Source of the DNA: Epiperipatus broadwayi
Taxonomy: Eukaryota > Onychophora > Udeonychophora > Euonychophora > Peripatidae
Assembly (NCBI GenBank): GCA_028023455.1
Contig: JAQFVV010012508.1
Span: 2,167,877 to 2,231,876 of the forward strand
DNA: 64,000 bases
Direction of reading: 5' to 3'
A program made the position numbers and the translations under genes. Positions within the stretch are counted from its first letter, which is position 1, and the number at the start of each line of letters is the position of its first letter. Below are positions 12,683 to 24,663 of this stretch, piece by piece. The notes under the pieces are model-generated. The model did not search any database. It was not told the origin of the DNA and saw only the letters and a program-made list of their open reading frames with translations.

Positions 12683-12870
12683 TTGAACACTTTTTAGCAA
12701 AAAACCTTTTATTGTATGTATATGCATACATAATCATATGTTTTGACTGTCTTGCAGTATTCTTCAAAATTAAAGTAAAAATGGCTCTGAAGAAGACTGC
12801 AGGACAGTTGAAACATATGATTGTATATGCATATACATACAATAAAAGGTTTTTGCTAAAAAGTGTTCAA
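12683..12870. repeat. Short foldback element with CTGAAGAAGACTGC motif
   Basis: Inverted repeat with outer arms TTGAACACTTTTTAGCAAAA and its complement. The right arm holds CTGAAGAAGACTGC, hairpin partner GACAGT, then TGAAACAT; the left arm holds a mutated inverted copy. The same family occurs at 24298-24559, and a fragment at 52900. Confidence 0.85.
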
Positions 12871-12984
12871 AGTACAGTGGATAGATTGCATTTGTAAAAT
12901 TAAATAAAATTTTATTAGTATAAATTAACAATATTTGATTATACAAGTATAATTTATATACCTGGAATTATGTAATTATGTAAG

Positions 12985-13300
12985 GGATTTGAACACAGAC
13001 TTTCATGTCTCTTCAGCTATCTGCTCCATCTCATAAAACTGGCACACATGACCACACATATGTGTAAAAGATAAATGATCTCCAAGATATATATATATAA
13101 CCCGAGCATTGATTATATATGTGTGTGTGTTGGAGATGATCTGGACCAACTGATGAGTGCTGGTTCAGCACAAAATACGGTTACTGGAAATCATTTATCA
13201 TTTACATATGTGTGGTCATTGTGTCACTTGTATGAGATAGAGCAGATAGATGAAGGGAACTTGAAAGTCTGTATTCAAATCCCTTATATAATTAGTGATT
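12985..13300. repeat. Inverted pair of family-1 hammerhead repeats
   Basis: A - copy (12985-13085, truncated near GATCTCCAAG) faces a + copy (13125-13300). In the + copy CTGATGA is intact (13150-13156), but the base before AAA has changed so the GAAA box is lost. The outer ends carry the TTCAAATCCC tRNA-like block. Confidence 0.65.
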
Positions 13301-13314
13301 GTATATATGTGTGA

Positions 13315-13475
13315 AGATAGTAATCTGGACCAACTGATGATTGCTGGTTTAGCATGAAATATGTATTGATGATTATTTATCTTTTCAACATGGGTATGAT
13401 CAGGTGAGTCATCAATATGAGATGGCATGGAGAGTTGAGGGTCGTGTGAAAGTCTGAGTTCGAATCCCTTAAATA
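13315..13475 (+). repeat. Family-1b hammerhead repeat with tRNA-like tail
   Basis: Contains CTGATGA (13334-13340), stem II TTGCT/AGCAT, GAAA (13356-13359), then a tRNA-like segment ending in GAGTTCGAATCCC (13456-13468), an almost perfect Pol III B box. An A-box-like GATGGCATGGAG lies about 35 bases upstream. Stem I is shortened by a deletion after stem III. Confidence 0.65.
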
Positions 13476-13647
13476 TTACGTTATATATGTGCAGATGTGT
13501 GTAAGCCTGTACAGTGTATTAATTTACATAATTAGTATAAATTAAATTAAATTTGTTAATTTAATTTATTAAACTTAATTGTTGCTTAAAAGATTAATTT
13601 AAAAAATATTACTTACATTTTCTTAACTTCAATTATGCAAATTGCAT

Positions 13648-13670
13648 TTTGTGTGTGTGTGTGTGTGTGT
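13648..13670. repeat. (GT)n microsatellite
   Basis: Uninterrupted TG dinucleotide run. Confidence 0.9.
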
Positions 13671-14165
13671 ATACTGTTTTTATTAATTGGGGTCTTTGGT
13701 CATGGATGATATAAAATTGTCAGAGGATGTAGATATATTTTTTATCATTGATTTTCTAGTTATTTTCGGGATAAACATTTAACATACACTTTTAAACATT
13801 TTTCTTTTATGTTTCATTTACAAATGAAAAGTAGTAACAGATGAAATATTTTTTCAACTGTTGAGCATTCCCATTAAATGTGTGCTGCAGAAATTATACT
13901 TGTGGGTACATACTTTTGCTAGCTAATATAAAAGTATCCTGACATTAGATTTTAGTTTTTTTTTTTTTTCTTTATTTTTGGGATAAAATTATTAATGTAG
14001 AGTTGCAATTTTGTATGTTTTTATATATTTAGAACGGTTGTGAATCAATATATGCTATGGAAACTACATATATTATTTATTTAAATGCATGCTTTAGACT
14101 ATATTGTGATAGTTGACATAAAAGTGCTCAGATATTAGAAGCTTTAGATTTTGGGGGTTTCATTT

Positions 14166-14271
14166 GTTTTTCCACATGTCAAAGCATCGGCCGGGAAGCT
14201 AACCCGCGACAACTGTCTGTGCTTGCAAGGCAGCTGCGCTGACCTCTCGGCTACCAACGCTTGACAGGTTT
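14166..14271 (-). mobile_element. tRNA-derived SINE, - strand
   Basis: Its reverse complement reads GCGTTGGTAGCCGAGAGGTC (A-box region), then a TTGCAAG loop, an extended variable arm, GGGTTAGCTTCCCGG (B-box region) and a short tail ending TTTGACATGTGG before an A-rich stretch. The 5' GTCAAGCGTTGG and 3' GATGCTTTGAC ends are partly complementary, like an acceptor stem. Confidence 0.8.
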
Positions 14272-14429
14272 TGTTTTGGAAAATAAGTTTTTAGTAATTA
14301 CAATTTTTTTCCTTTTATATTTCATTCAGATTTAAAAATCAATATTTGTTACAGTAATTCACATGGCATATGGATAAACACATTTTGACCTAAATTTAAA
14401 AAAAAAAAAAAAAATCATTTTTTTTTAAT

Positions 14430-14770
14430 TAATGAGAATTATATATATATGATGTCAGCCATCTTAGTTGAGCCAAAGTGTTCAAAGTAGGCATTTTGAA
14501 ATTATAGGTTTGGATTATCAGTATTTTATCTATCCATCCTTATATTTATCTGTCTGTCTGTTCACCTATCTATGTACCTATCTGCCTGACTATCTGTCTA
14601 TCTATGTATGTTTGTCTATAATTAATGCGAATTTTATGTATATGTGATGCAACATTGGCTGATCTAAAAGTATTCAAAGTAGGGATTTTAAATTTATAGG
14701 TTTTGGATTATCAGTATTCTATCTATCCATCCTTATATTTTATCTGTCTGCCTGACTATATATATATATA
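14430..14770. repeat. Direct repeat plus (TCTA/TCTG)n tetranucleotide arrays
   Basis: A block running from AATTAATG through TTGGATTATCAGTATT into TCTATCCATCCTTATATTT occurs at about 14430-14610 and again at about 14618-14752. Each copy ends in degenerate TCTA/TCTG tetranucleotides. Confidence 0.8.
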
Positions 14771-17700
14771 GTGCCATTACAATTTAGTCATTAGCTAAAT
14801 TTGTAGTAATGTGCATGAAGGAAAATGTGGAACAAAAATCATCACATTTTTATATAGTAAAGGAAGCTGTAGGGCATCCAAGTTTAAACCCTACCAGATC
14901 AAGTTCTGAAAGCTTAAGACAGAAAGAGAGTGGGGCAACAGTTATGTTCTTTATTTGTTTGTGTGTTGATAAAAAAACTCAAAAAGAGTAGTACACACGG
15001 TAATTATTCAATATTTAATTTTTTTTTTTGTTAAAAAGTAAAGTAATAACACATATATAGGCAGTGTGTGTGTAAGCTATTTAATTATCATTGCATATTT
15101 CAAATATTAAACTCTCTTCAAAGCTAACCTACATTTGCTAAATTCTAATATTTTATTCTATTTCTATTTTTGTTTTTCTATGATTATAATTTGGGGTTTG
15201 AAAGTTGTGGTTTGGGGTTTGAAAGTTAAGGATTTAATTTTAGATATTAAAATTATAATTTCTAAAAGCATTCAGATTATTTTCTAGGCCAGTTTTATAA
15301 ATGATTTGAATAATAGCAGTGTGTGCTTGGATATATTACATACATAAATCTACATTTATTACATATTGAAAAAAGAAAGGTTAAATCTGTCAAATTATTT
15401 TTTTTTTATTCAACAAATTTGTGTTATAAAGATTGGTTGTTTTTCTGTTAAAGCTTGGTGAGAGTGCTAAGTTTTAAAATTGTTCCATCAGCTTGATCAA
15501 AGAAAGCAGCTCAAATTTTAGGTGTTACATTTGTGACAGAGATGTCAAGAAAAAGGATTAAGACAATTTTTCCTTCAAAACAAGATTAGTCTGAAAAATC
15601 AAGGTAGTGCGATTTTTAATATGTTTCTAGAGAAAGTTACACTAGAAATCTAATTGAATGAATTAGCTGAAAAATAAACTATAAAAAGAATCTGAAAAAT
15701 CAGTTAAAAAATGAGATTTTAAAATATTGAAACTAGGAAAGACATTATTTTTTTTTTTTTTTTTGTACCGGAGGGGGAAATATTATTTCCTTTTAAACTA
15801 TCAACCAGCACATCATATAGGAAGGAAAAAAATAATAAAAATGTCTTGTCTGAAATGATATTAAAATATTCTACATCTGATGACTGAAAGAAATGTGATA
15901 TTTTCAGTAAGAGAAAACATTGCATTTGAAAGATGATGGAAAATGATTAATCGACTGATAAGTATTAAATCATCTAGTACAAATTAAATCATCTAGTACA
16001 ATTATTCCAATGACTGAATTTAAACCCAGTAAAAAATTGCAAATGAGAGAACAACTGATATACTCTAATGGAAGAATTATGCTTAACAAGGAAGGGAAGA
16101 AAAAGTTCCAGTGGCAAATAATATCACCATCACCATTAAATAATTACAAGCCTCAAGAAAAAGAAACCGTTCCAGCAAATTGCAGAAATTGATTGCTGCA
16201 AAAGTATGAACATTAAACAAGCTAAGTTTGAACCCGTGGGACTGGTAATATGAATTTTCGTTATCTATTTTCTTTTATGATCTCAAAGACTATTCGTAAC
16301 ATTTTAGAGATGAAATTTTGTATTTTTTTTCTTAGAACTTTAAAACAACTATAATTGATTGAAAACAAAATTTTCTTCAATAAGAATAGTTATAACCTTG
16401 AGTAATAATTTTATGTATGTTAAAACTATTATACCCAGCTTATTAATGAAGTTTATTTTCTAAAGGGTATTAGTGTATACCAATCTAAAATTATGAAATG
16501 TTTGTTAATATGTAAAATATTTTTTGTATTATTATTTTGTTTTTAAATAATGTTTAGTTATAAGGGGATAAACACACACATGCACAGTAATATATTAACT
16601 TGTCACATGTATATACTTGTGTATGAATGTGAGAATAAGAGATCGTGTTAGAAATATTGGATTATTTTTGTTTTGATTTAAGGAATAATGATCTGAGGAG
16701 TAGTTTAGAGGGAAGTGAGGGGGGAATGATTGAAAAACTTGTTTCTGGAAATCTTCTTCTTTCAATTCTATTAATATTTTTCTCCTTAATCATTCTACTT
16801 TACATGTTAGATTATAAAAGTATGTGTGCCAAAAAAGTGTTTATTTTTTATTATGAAATATTTTTCTTGTGAATGGAAAATTTTAATAAATTGGTATCCA
16901 ATTTAATATACATTATATTTATGATGGGAAAGGGGGAAGAACTGAAAATTAATATTATGATTGCCAAATAGTCAATTATTGTTGTTATTATTATTATTAT
17001 TAGTCATATAAATTCTTAATTTTATCTTTAAATTGTTTGTATATGTTGGTAATACATTAATAAATGTTAAATTGTTTTATTAAATGAGGCGTATATATTT
17101 CATTGAGAGTATTCTTTATTAGTTGTGATCATTCGTTATCAATGGTGAACGTTAATTATTTAAGATCTAATTAGATATACTAAGATTAAACAATAGTTAT
17201 GAATTTCTTTAAAAATTAAGTTTTATGATTAGGCTTAGTCCTAAAACTGTGGTTGGAACTATTACCATTATCGTCATCATCATCATCATGTTTGAATTAA
17301 TGAGCTAGATAAATGTTTAAAAGCCATAGATAAATAAGTGATTTCATGGTATTTAGTTGACATTCGTGAATAATTATAATAACCACCATTCCATCATCTA
17401 CATCATGCCAGGATGTGTGAATTGCCATCCTAAATTAATGGTATAATCTGAGCTAGTAAAACTTATAAAGATATTGAAACACATTTATGTTAAGATCTAG
17501 GAAATGATTTCTGTCTGATGAATTTTATATACACCACTTTAGTTTAAGGATGTTTTATGTTTACCTAAATGTTAGTGCATACAGTGATATGGGTTTAAAA
17601 GCAAAATGCTCTATTTTTGTTAGAAATAAAGTACCAAAAAGGGATTCAAACCCTGTACATGTGAAATGGTTATAAGATATAACTGTGTCTAGGTTCAGAT

Positions 17701-18420
17701 AATCTAGTGGCACCCTGCTAGACCATATTCACTTGTTATTTACTTAAATATGCACTTGACATCAAACCAAGAGATGAAAGTGGATAAAATCTACTGTCTG
17801 TATACCTGAGAAGATATTTTATTGAGTTACCAGTGTACTCATCCACTTGATGTTATTTCCTGAGTTATACTAGTTTGTTCTTAATAATTTGTTTATAGTT
17901 TCTACTTGTTTATTGATGATACAATGCCTGCCTAACTAGGGTTTGAATTAGGCCAGACACCTTAAATGACTAGTCTCCAGGCATTATTGTTTCTAATTAT
18001 TGATATTATGATATCTTTAGAAATCTTAAGTAGAAATTGATGAATAAAGCCACCGATAGTTTTATGGATAATTAATATTTACTTGAGTATTGAAAGTAAT
18101 AAATTTCAATTACTATTATAGTTACAACTTATCAGTCTCCCTTAATATGTTCCTACTCATCATTTTGATTGCTATTGAATCATATTTTAAGGTACCTTAA
18201 TATGATTGATAATTCATCAGTCTGATCTTTTGATTCATAGCCACTACTCAGGTATATTATTATAATTCTTCTCATAATTTAATTTAAGTTACAATGCTTA
18301 TATTTAAAATACAATTCTTTGCTCTTTGATATAAAATTTAAGTTATAATTTTTTCGTTTATTAAGTTATAATATATGAATATTTTAATAATCCTATCTTT
18401 TGATCTCTTTTAATTATGTT

Positions 18421-18423
<3 letters not shown>
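14771..18423. other. AT-rich stretch upstream of the PCNX4 exon, nothing firm
   Basis: No transposon protein, tRNA or long terminal repeat was recognised. Short + frames at 14809, 16010 and 16645 have no convincing homology; the hydrophobic one at 16645 is discussed among rejected items. Missing upstream PCNX4 exons could lie here undetected, because this protein diverges quickly. Confidence 0.45.

Positions 18424-18470
<47 letters not shown>
18424..18470. repeat. (TA)n microsatellite
   Basis: Perfect TA dinucleotide array of about 46 bp. Confidence 0.95.
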
Positions 18471-20738
18471 AGTAGAGTATTTAATAAATATAATATCATC
18501 TTAGAGCATATATTGGTGTGCTGCTTTATTTTCCAGATTATTTAATAATAAAGGTATATTTAGACTCTATACATGAAAGATATGTACTTATAGCAACTGA
18601 ACATTACTAAACAGTTTTTAAGTCATTCCTTACTCTTAATGTCTCAGTGGAATTGGATGGGTAATAAATTTATATAATACACTGTTATAAATGAGAGATA
18701 TATGTTTATATAACAATTAAACACTACTGAACAGTCTTTAGCTGCTCCTTACAGTTAATGTTTCAATAGGTTTTGGCTTTCCGTTTTGATGTATGGAGTG
18801 GCAGAAATATACAAGTTATGGAAACACTTAGTAATGTATAAATATAAGGCAAATTATAACATTACTTAAAGTTCTTTCCGAAAGGTTGAGATTAATCCTG
18901 CTGCGTATACAAGTATTTATCTTACTCAGAGAGAATCCATGTGTACCCGTTTTTTGTGAACACTCGTGACTAACTGGTTATTTTTTCTTCTATTATTTGT
19001 GGAGCACTTTTCAATATGGGATGAGAGATATCAACCAATAGGATTTTCTGTTCGTCCGTGACTGCTTTCTAAGTATATCACAGAAGTGATTACAAGAATA
19101 TGTATAAACCAATAAAAGAAAATCTATTGTTGGCAGTGAAAGAATCCAATAGAAATATTAAATAAATGATGTGCATATTGCTTTATCCTTAACCAAAATG
19201 TAAAGCCTTCTAGCTTAAGAAATAATAATACTTGTTAATTATCTTTTGGGAATTAATCCTTTTTTAAAGTGACATTTTTTCATCTTTCATAATGTATTTT
19301 TCATAATGCATTAACAGATTTATACAAATGATATGAAAATGAATCATTTTATCCAGTTTGCAAATTCTATTTGGTTGTATTTTGTTGGGGATAAAAGGTT
19401 ACTTTAGGGGTGATCTTACCAAAATTTAATCTCATATATATTCTTGGAAATCTGATGAATATGATTCATTTTTATCTGGTTTATAAATTAGTATGAGTTG
19501 GTATTCTTATTAAAATGACCTAGAAAGTCTGACTTATATAAGATTTCTGTGATACATACAAATGAAGATTATTATTTTAGAAAAAAATATTTATTATCAG
19601 TGCTACTATATTTAAAAGCCATTATTTGTTTGTAGGATTGTTAAAATAAATAGAATTTGTATCCGAGTTGTTACCCAAAGCAATGAACTGATTAGTTTAA
19701 GGCTTAGCAGAAATTGTCATAAAATGTAGTATTTTATTCTTGCAAAATATCAATAATTAATCTGCAGCCCTTATAAAATTTGGAAGAGTGGATGAAAAAT
19801 ATTCATTGTATAGATTAAAATGGAATAAATTACAAGAAAATCTGACTTGTAAAGAATTCTTGTAATTTGTACATATAATTTCACAGCCGCTATTTTTTTA
19901 TTATATATATATATAGAATCGTTTAAAATTAATATTTTTATTTATTTTGTTTTTTATATTACAATCTGGTTATATTGGGGCTTTTCTAAGATTGTCAGTA
20001 ATATAAATGTTTCATCCATATATAAGATTTTAGGGACCAAATGAAAATTTATTTTAATCTGGTTTGAAAATTTATATTAGAAGCTTGTAAAGGATTTTTA
20101 TAGGATGAGCATATGAAAACTATATTTCAAAATGTATTGGTATACCAATATGCACTTGATGGCTTTAACAAATTTTTTAAAAGAGTTAATGTAAATTAAA
20201 CAAAAGTTTTTTTACTGGGAGAATTGTACATCCATCTGAAAGACCATTGTTATGGCGGAATATTACAAAAATTTTGGGCTTTCAGCCCATCATTTTTATA
20301 ATAATTGCTTATGTAAACAATTTTTTTTTTTTAAGATTTAATGTAAATTAAACAAAACATTTTAATATTATATAAATAAATTTCTGAATTTTAATAAAGC
20401 TAAATTAAAATTTATATTGTTAAATATGCATTATATTCAATAGTGTAATGTATATTTACTGGAATGCCCTCTGAATAAAAAAGTTAAATCCCTCCCCCCA
20501 TTTTTCGACAGCGTCATGACTAATTATTATAGTTTTTTACTTTTATTAATACTTACCATTTCTTAGTGTTGGGATACAAAAACTACAGCCTTTAAGCCCA
20601 TTATTTTTGTAAATTTTTTTTTGTTATATATTTTTTTAATTGTTAGTTTTAACAATTTTTTTAAAGATTTAATGTGAATATGTTTTTTTATTAAAATTGC
20701 TGAATATGTTATTCTTCTGAACTATATTAGGGGATTGA
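18471..20738. other. AT-rich stretch, no recognised feature
   Basis: Long A and T runs and scattered short repeats; no exon-like island or mobile-element protein was seen. Confidence 0.5.
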
Positions 20739-20741
20739 CAG

Positions 20742-20946
20742 GTCATGAAACTATGGAATGCCTCACCATCGAATTATGAATCAGCGTTTGTGGCTGTTTC
20801 TGCAGCGACTGGAAACCTTTACCATGAAATATATATCTCTGATTTTTTTCCCACCATTTTTTATTAATGACAGAATTATTTTCTTCACATAAATACATAA
20901 ATGTAGAGATTGTGAATCTGACAAATGACATCAGACAAACATTCAT
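20742..20946 (-). other. GC-richer coding-like island, unidentified
   Basis: A 67-codon - strand frame ending in residues such as WWEKNQRYIFHGKGFQSLQK stands out from its AT-rich surroundings. The + strand also stays open for 40 codons after an AG. I recognise no family; it may be the C-terminal remnant of a transposase or an old exon. Confidence 0.3.
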
Positions 20947-21418
20947 ACATTCACCAATCAGACACTAGAGAAAATATGGATTTTATCTATGTAAGATGAT
21001 GTTTGATAATGATAATGATGATGGTGATTTATTTATTCATGGTCAAAGTTAATAGAATTAATATTTGCATTATTATATGAAACTATGAAGAGGTTAGATT
21101 GAGGCTTTTCTAAGATTCATTTTTATCTGGTTTGTAAATGAATACAAGGAAGACAGTAATTGTAAGTTTATTAAAATGACTTATAGAAAGTCTGATTTGT
21201 AAAGGATTGTTATGGAATGAATATATGATGATTATTTCAGAAATATTAATATAGTAGTTATGTACTTATAATTTGTTTTATTTGATAAATATGCTCCCAA
21301 AAAATCCATGTTAAAAAAAGAAAGATATTACCTATATGGAAAAATGGTTAGTTTCAGAACATAAAACTAGTAATTATAATATGGTAAAATACTACTCTTT
21401 TTTATCGCATTGCCAAAT

Positions 21419-21640
21419 GTATACCATATAATACTAAATCATGCATGCATTTTACTACTGTTACACAATGCTTTATTTACCACCCTAATTTACAGTTTCA
21501 ATTGCTGTTTGAAGTTAGGAGATATAAAAGTTCTGAAGAAGATTGCTGGAGCAATCAAAACTGTAAAAGAGGGTGGTAAATAAAGCATTGTGTAACAGTA
21601 ATAAAGTGCATGAATGATTTAGTATTATATGGTAAAATAC
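21419..21640. repeat. Foldback element with CTGAAGAAGATTGC motif
   Basis: Inverted repeat: the arms pair from TATAATACTAAATCATGCAT through TTACACAATGCTTTATTTAC. The right arm carries CTGAAGAAG, then the hairpin GATTGC/GCAATC, then AAAACTGT. The same family occurs at 53470-53686. Confidence 0.85.
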
Positions 21641-21741
21641 TTGATATAATAGGATATATTCATATAAATTATATGATAACTATGTCAAAATTTAAATTTG
21701 ATTTTTATGAGTGCTTACTTCACATTTTTTTGATATCATAA

Positions 21742-22020
21742 GTGGAGACTAAAAACTGGATAAGTCTATCTTATATTCCAAAGATTGCATTTAAATTAAA
21801 AAATATATGTCAAGATAAATTTAAGCTTTGGTCTATAAAATTAAGTGCAGTCATGGGGAGTCGAGGGCCAATTTGTCAACAAGGCTTTCCCAACACAGAT
21901 GTTTATATAATAGAGCTCCCAGAGATAAAGAACATGGCAATATTTACAGACCATGAGCAAAAAACTGGTCATAAATTTGAACTAACAAAAGCAGAGAGTT
22001 TACTCAGAGAGAGAAGCTAG
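21742..22020 (+). CDS. Unidentified 92-codon open frame
   Basis: One of the longer + strand frames here, with residues such as GSRGPICQQGFPNTDVYI and ending LLRERS. No recognisable domain, no obvious splice signals, and no repeat partner found in the window. It may be chance or a decayed coding fragment; I do not assign it to PCNX4. Confidence 0.2.
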   Translation: METKNWISLSYIPKIAFKLKNICQDKFKLWSIKLSAVMGSRGPICQQGFPNTDVYIIELPEIKNMAIFTDHEQKTGHKFELTKAESLLRERS

Positions 22021-22450
22021 AAAATGGAAAATCAAAGAAGCATGTGACCATTTTTCTATTAACAAAAAAAGAGAACAAGTGTACCCATTTCAAAGAAATG
22101 GGCTATTTGTATATTCAAATTTAAATTTTAAATTAAAATTGAATACGTGAACAGTTTAATTAAACATTGACATAAAAATATACCACTATATGCTATGAAT
22201 ATGTAGAAAAAATATATTGAAAGCATGCTAGGCAGTAATAAAGTTAAATATTAAAAAAACTACCTTTTCTGGGAGTGTTTTCATTTTACCAGATATAGTG
22301 AATAATATTTAATTTATAAAGCACACCTGATTGGCTAATAAGCGCGAGAGGTTTGCAGTCTCTCAGTTTAATTTCAGATATAGTGAAGTAAATTAACATT
22401 TGTAAAAAAATAATGTAAAAACAAAAATTGAACAAAAATATGGCATATAT

Positions 22451-22902
22451 CAGGGGTGGGCAATTGTTTTGGTTCAGGGGCCACAGAGGTTGGCGAAGGG
22501 CCGCACCTTTTTTTCATGACATAATAAACACACTACTTTATTCCCTGTATTACCAAAGAAATATTTGTTTGTCCATTCTTCATTAAACACCTGACATTCA
22601 TCACTGATTTTACATTTTTTCGGTGGGGTCATGGTTTCACTAAAGTTGGAAATGTATATATTTGCTAATGCAAAGACAAAATTGAAATTAACCAGTTCAA
22701 CTGGAAAAGCAATGCACATCGTATCTATACTGCACATTTGTATAGACGTGGCCATCCTAGTAGAAAATAGGAGCCAAATCTTCGGTCTCGCACGGGAAGG
22801 AAATCTCAGTTCAAGGTGGATTTTTTTTATTGTCTTGGCGGGCTGCATAAAAACTCTTAACGGGCCCCATGTGGCATTCGGGCCACTATTTGCCCACCCC
22901 TG
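22451..22902 (-). mobile_element. Non-autonomous hAT transposon with BED-like N-terminal remnant
   Basis: Terminal inverted repeats CAGGGGTGGGCAA and TTGCCCACCCCTG bound the element. Flanks GCATATAT and GCTTATAT are an 8-bp target duplication with one mismatch, as expected for hAT. The - strand frame inside encodes a segment with ISDECQVFNEEWTNKYFF followed by CLLCHEK, resembling the N-terminus of hAT-derived GTF2IRD2/ZBED-like proteins (CxxC at the start of a zinc finger). The catalytic domain is absent, so this is an internally deleted copy. Confidence 0.85.
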
Positions 22903-23382
22903 GCTTATATATATGCATATTAAATAGATTTTATTCACTACTACTTTCAGTCATGGTTAGTAAATGAAATAGAAAATTTTAATTATTCCTCACCAAAATT
23001 AGATTCATACAAGTTTTATTAAAAAAATTTTATTTAACTTTTTCATTTAAACATCAAAATATTTCTATTTTTCAACACCAAATTATATTCAAAAATGATT
23101 CAGTTTTTTTTTTTATGGGTTCACTCAAATTTTGAAAAAAAAAAAAAAGAAAATAAATTTTGATTGAATGTAGTAGCCTTTAATACAAATTCTATAAAAT
23201 AATTTTTTTTAAAATTAAAATCATAATAATCAATAAAGCAAGTCATATATTGTGTGACATTGCTCTTATGAGCTTGTATTTACAATATGTAATATAGAGA
23301 GCATACCTATAGCTCAAACAAGCTCTTAATTGATAAGTGTGGTAAGAGAAAATATTTAAAATCTCTACTTGGAATATTGTTA

Positions 23383-23429
23383 TCCCCAGATCAATTGGTT
23401 TCGGAGCTTATGACTCACCTCAGTGAGGA
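23383..23429 (-). ncRNA. Hammerhead-like motif, family 3, left arm
   Basis: Reverse complement: TCCTCA, CTGAGGT, stem II GAGT/GCTC with one extra C, GAAA, palindromic stem III CCAATTGG (one substitution), TC, TGGGGA. Stem I TCCTCA/TGGGGA pairs fully. The third core base reads T instead of A (CTGAGGT, not CTGANGA), which argues against activity. Confidence 0.5.
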
Positions 23430-23843
23430 GCTAGAACATTCAGATATTAGATCTAAAATATCAACTAATATGTAATATTTAAGTAGAAACTCTGAAATTT
23501 TGGGACATAAAAATGTTGTTAACTTAAGCTATCTAACTAAAATAGCTATATGGGACTGAACCAAATTCAGATCTACCATATATTAATAGTCTTAGCATTG
23601 CCAAAGCCTTAAAGATAAAATTATGATAATCAATATATGACGCTATATATGACTTGCTTTGTTGATTATTATAATTTTACCTTTAAGGCTTTGGTTCAGT
23701 CCATATAGCTATTTAAGTCAGATAGCCGAAGTTAATGACATTTTCATGTCTGAAAATTTCAGAGTTTCTACTTAAATATTATGTATTAAATAAGTGCTGA
23801 TTCTTGAATTGATATTTTAGATCTAGGATCTGAATGTTCTAGC

Positions 23844-23889
23844 TCCTCACTGAGGTAAGCCATAAGCTGGAAACCAATTGGTCTGGGGA
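23844..23889 (+). ncRNA. Hammerhead-like motif, family 3, right arm
   Basis: TCCTCA (23844-23849), CTGAGGT (23850-23856), stem II AAGC/GCTG, GAAA (23870-23873), palindromic stem III ending GGTC, closing TGGGGA. As in the left arm, position 9 is T rather than A. Confidence 0.5.
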
Positions 23890-24297
23890 TAAGAATATTA
23901 CAGATAGAGACTTTAAATATTTTCTCTTACTGCACTTATCAATTACGAGCTTGTTTGAGCTATCGGTACAATCTCTATATTACATAATTGAAATCAGTTT
24001 TCCAGAAAAATAAGTAGGAATAGTTTTCATTAGAATTAAAACTAAATTGAAATTTTAAAAAGGCAAATTTATTGAACTATATTAGATGAAATCAAATTTT
24101 GTAGAATAGGAATTGAATTTTTCCAGCACCTATTAGATCAAAGCAAATTCTATATAAAAACTATTTCATTTTATTTTTAAAGCAGGTAAGATTAAAATCT
24201 GTGAAAAAAGTCTGTGTTAAAATAGAATTAGGTATGTATATATAATACATAAATATTACCAAAATCACACTTTTCTTTATGTTTGCCGTAATATCAT

Positions 24298-24559
24298 ATA
24301 AATACAACTTATCCAAACTTCAAACACTTTTTAGCAAAACTTTATTTGTACACACACCTATGTTTCAACTGACCTGCAGTCTTCTTCAGAGCTATGTTTA
24401 AAAAAATTTTTTTTATGGTATTATTATATAGTTATGTTTTTTTATTTTGTTCATTATATCATAGCTCTGAAGAAGACTGCAGGTCAGTCGAAACATAGGT
24501 GTATGTACAAATAAAGTTTTGCTAAAAAGTGTTTGAAGTTTGGATAAATTGTATTTATA
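24298..24559. repeat. Foldback element with CTGAAGAAGACTGC motif
   Basis: Inverted repeat with arms ATAAATACAACTTATCC, CTTCAAACACTTTTTAGC and ACCTATGTTTC pairing with the right side. Each arm holds CTGAAGAAG, hairpin GACTG/CAGTC, GAAACAT (left arm: one change). It lies 105 bp upstream of the first PCNX4 exon. Confidence 0.9.
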
Positions 24560-24663
24560 TATAATACACTGAAGAGAATAATTAAAATATTAACAAGAAA
24601 ACTTTTTTATGTTTATTAAAATAATTTGTTAAATAATAATTTTAACTATTATTTGTATTTCAG

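Larger units (their letters stand above)
23219..23985. repeat. Foldback element, hammerhead family 3
   Basis: A roughly 700-bp inverted repeat, centre near 23633. Arms pair from TGTAATATAGAGAGCATACC (23288) to its partner near 23976, through AGCTCAAACAAGCTC, the hammerhead blocks and AAGCCTTAAAG. A short block AATAATCAATAAAGCAAGTC at 23226 is repeated, inverted, near the centre. A single arm of the same family lies at 52118-52572, and a fragment follows a PLE endonuclease at 60740-60965. Confidence 0.85.

Noticed and set aside
16683-16819. Hydrophobic frame with possible AG and GT borders as an upstream PCNX4 exon
   Set aside because: It has a membrane-like stretch and a GTATGT donor, but the residues do not match the PCNX4 order convincingly, the KK/YLLP landmarks are missing, and its end phase does not join exon A without further exons.
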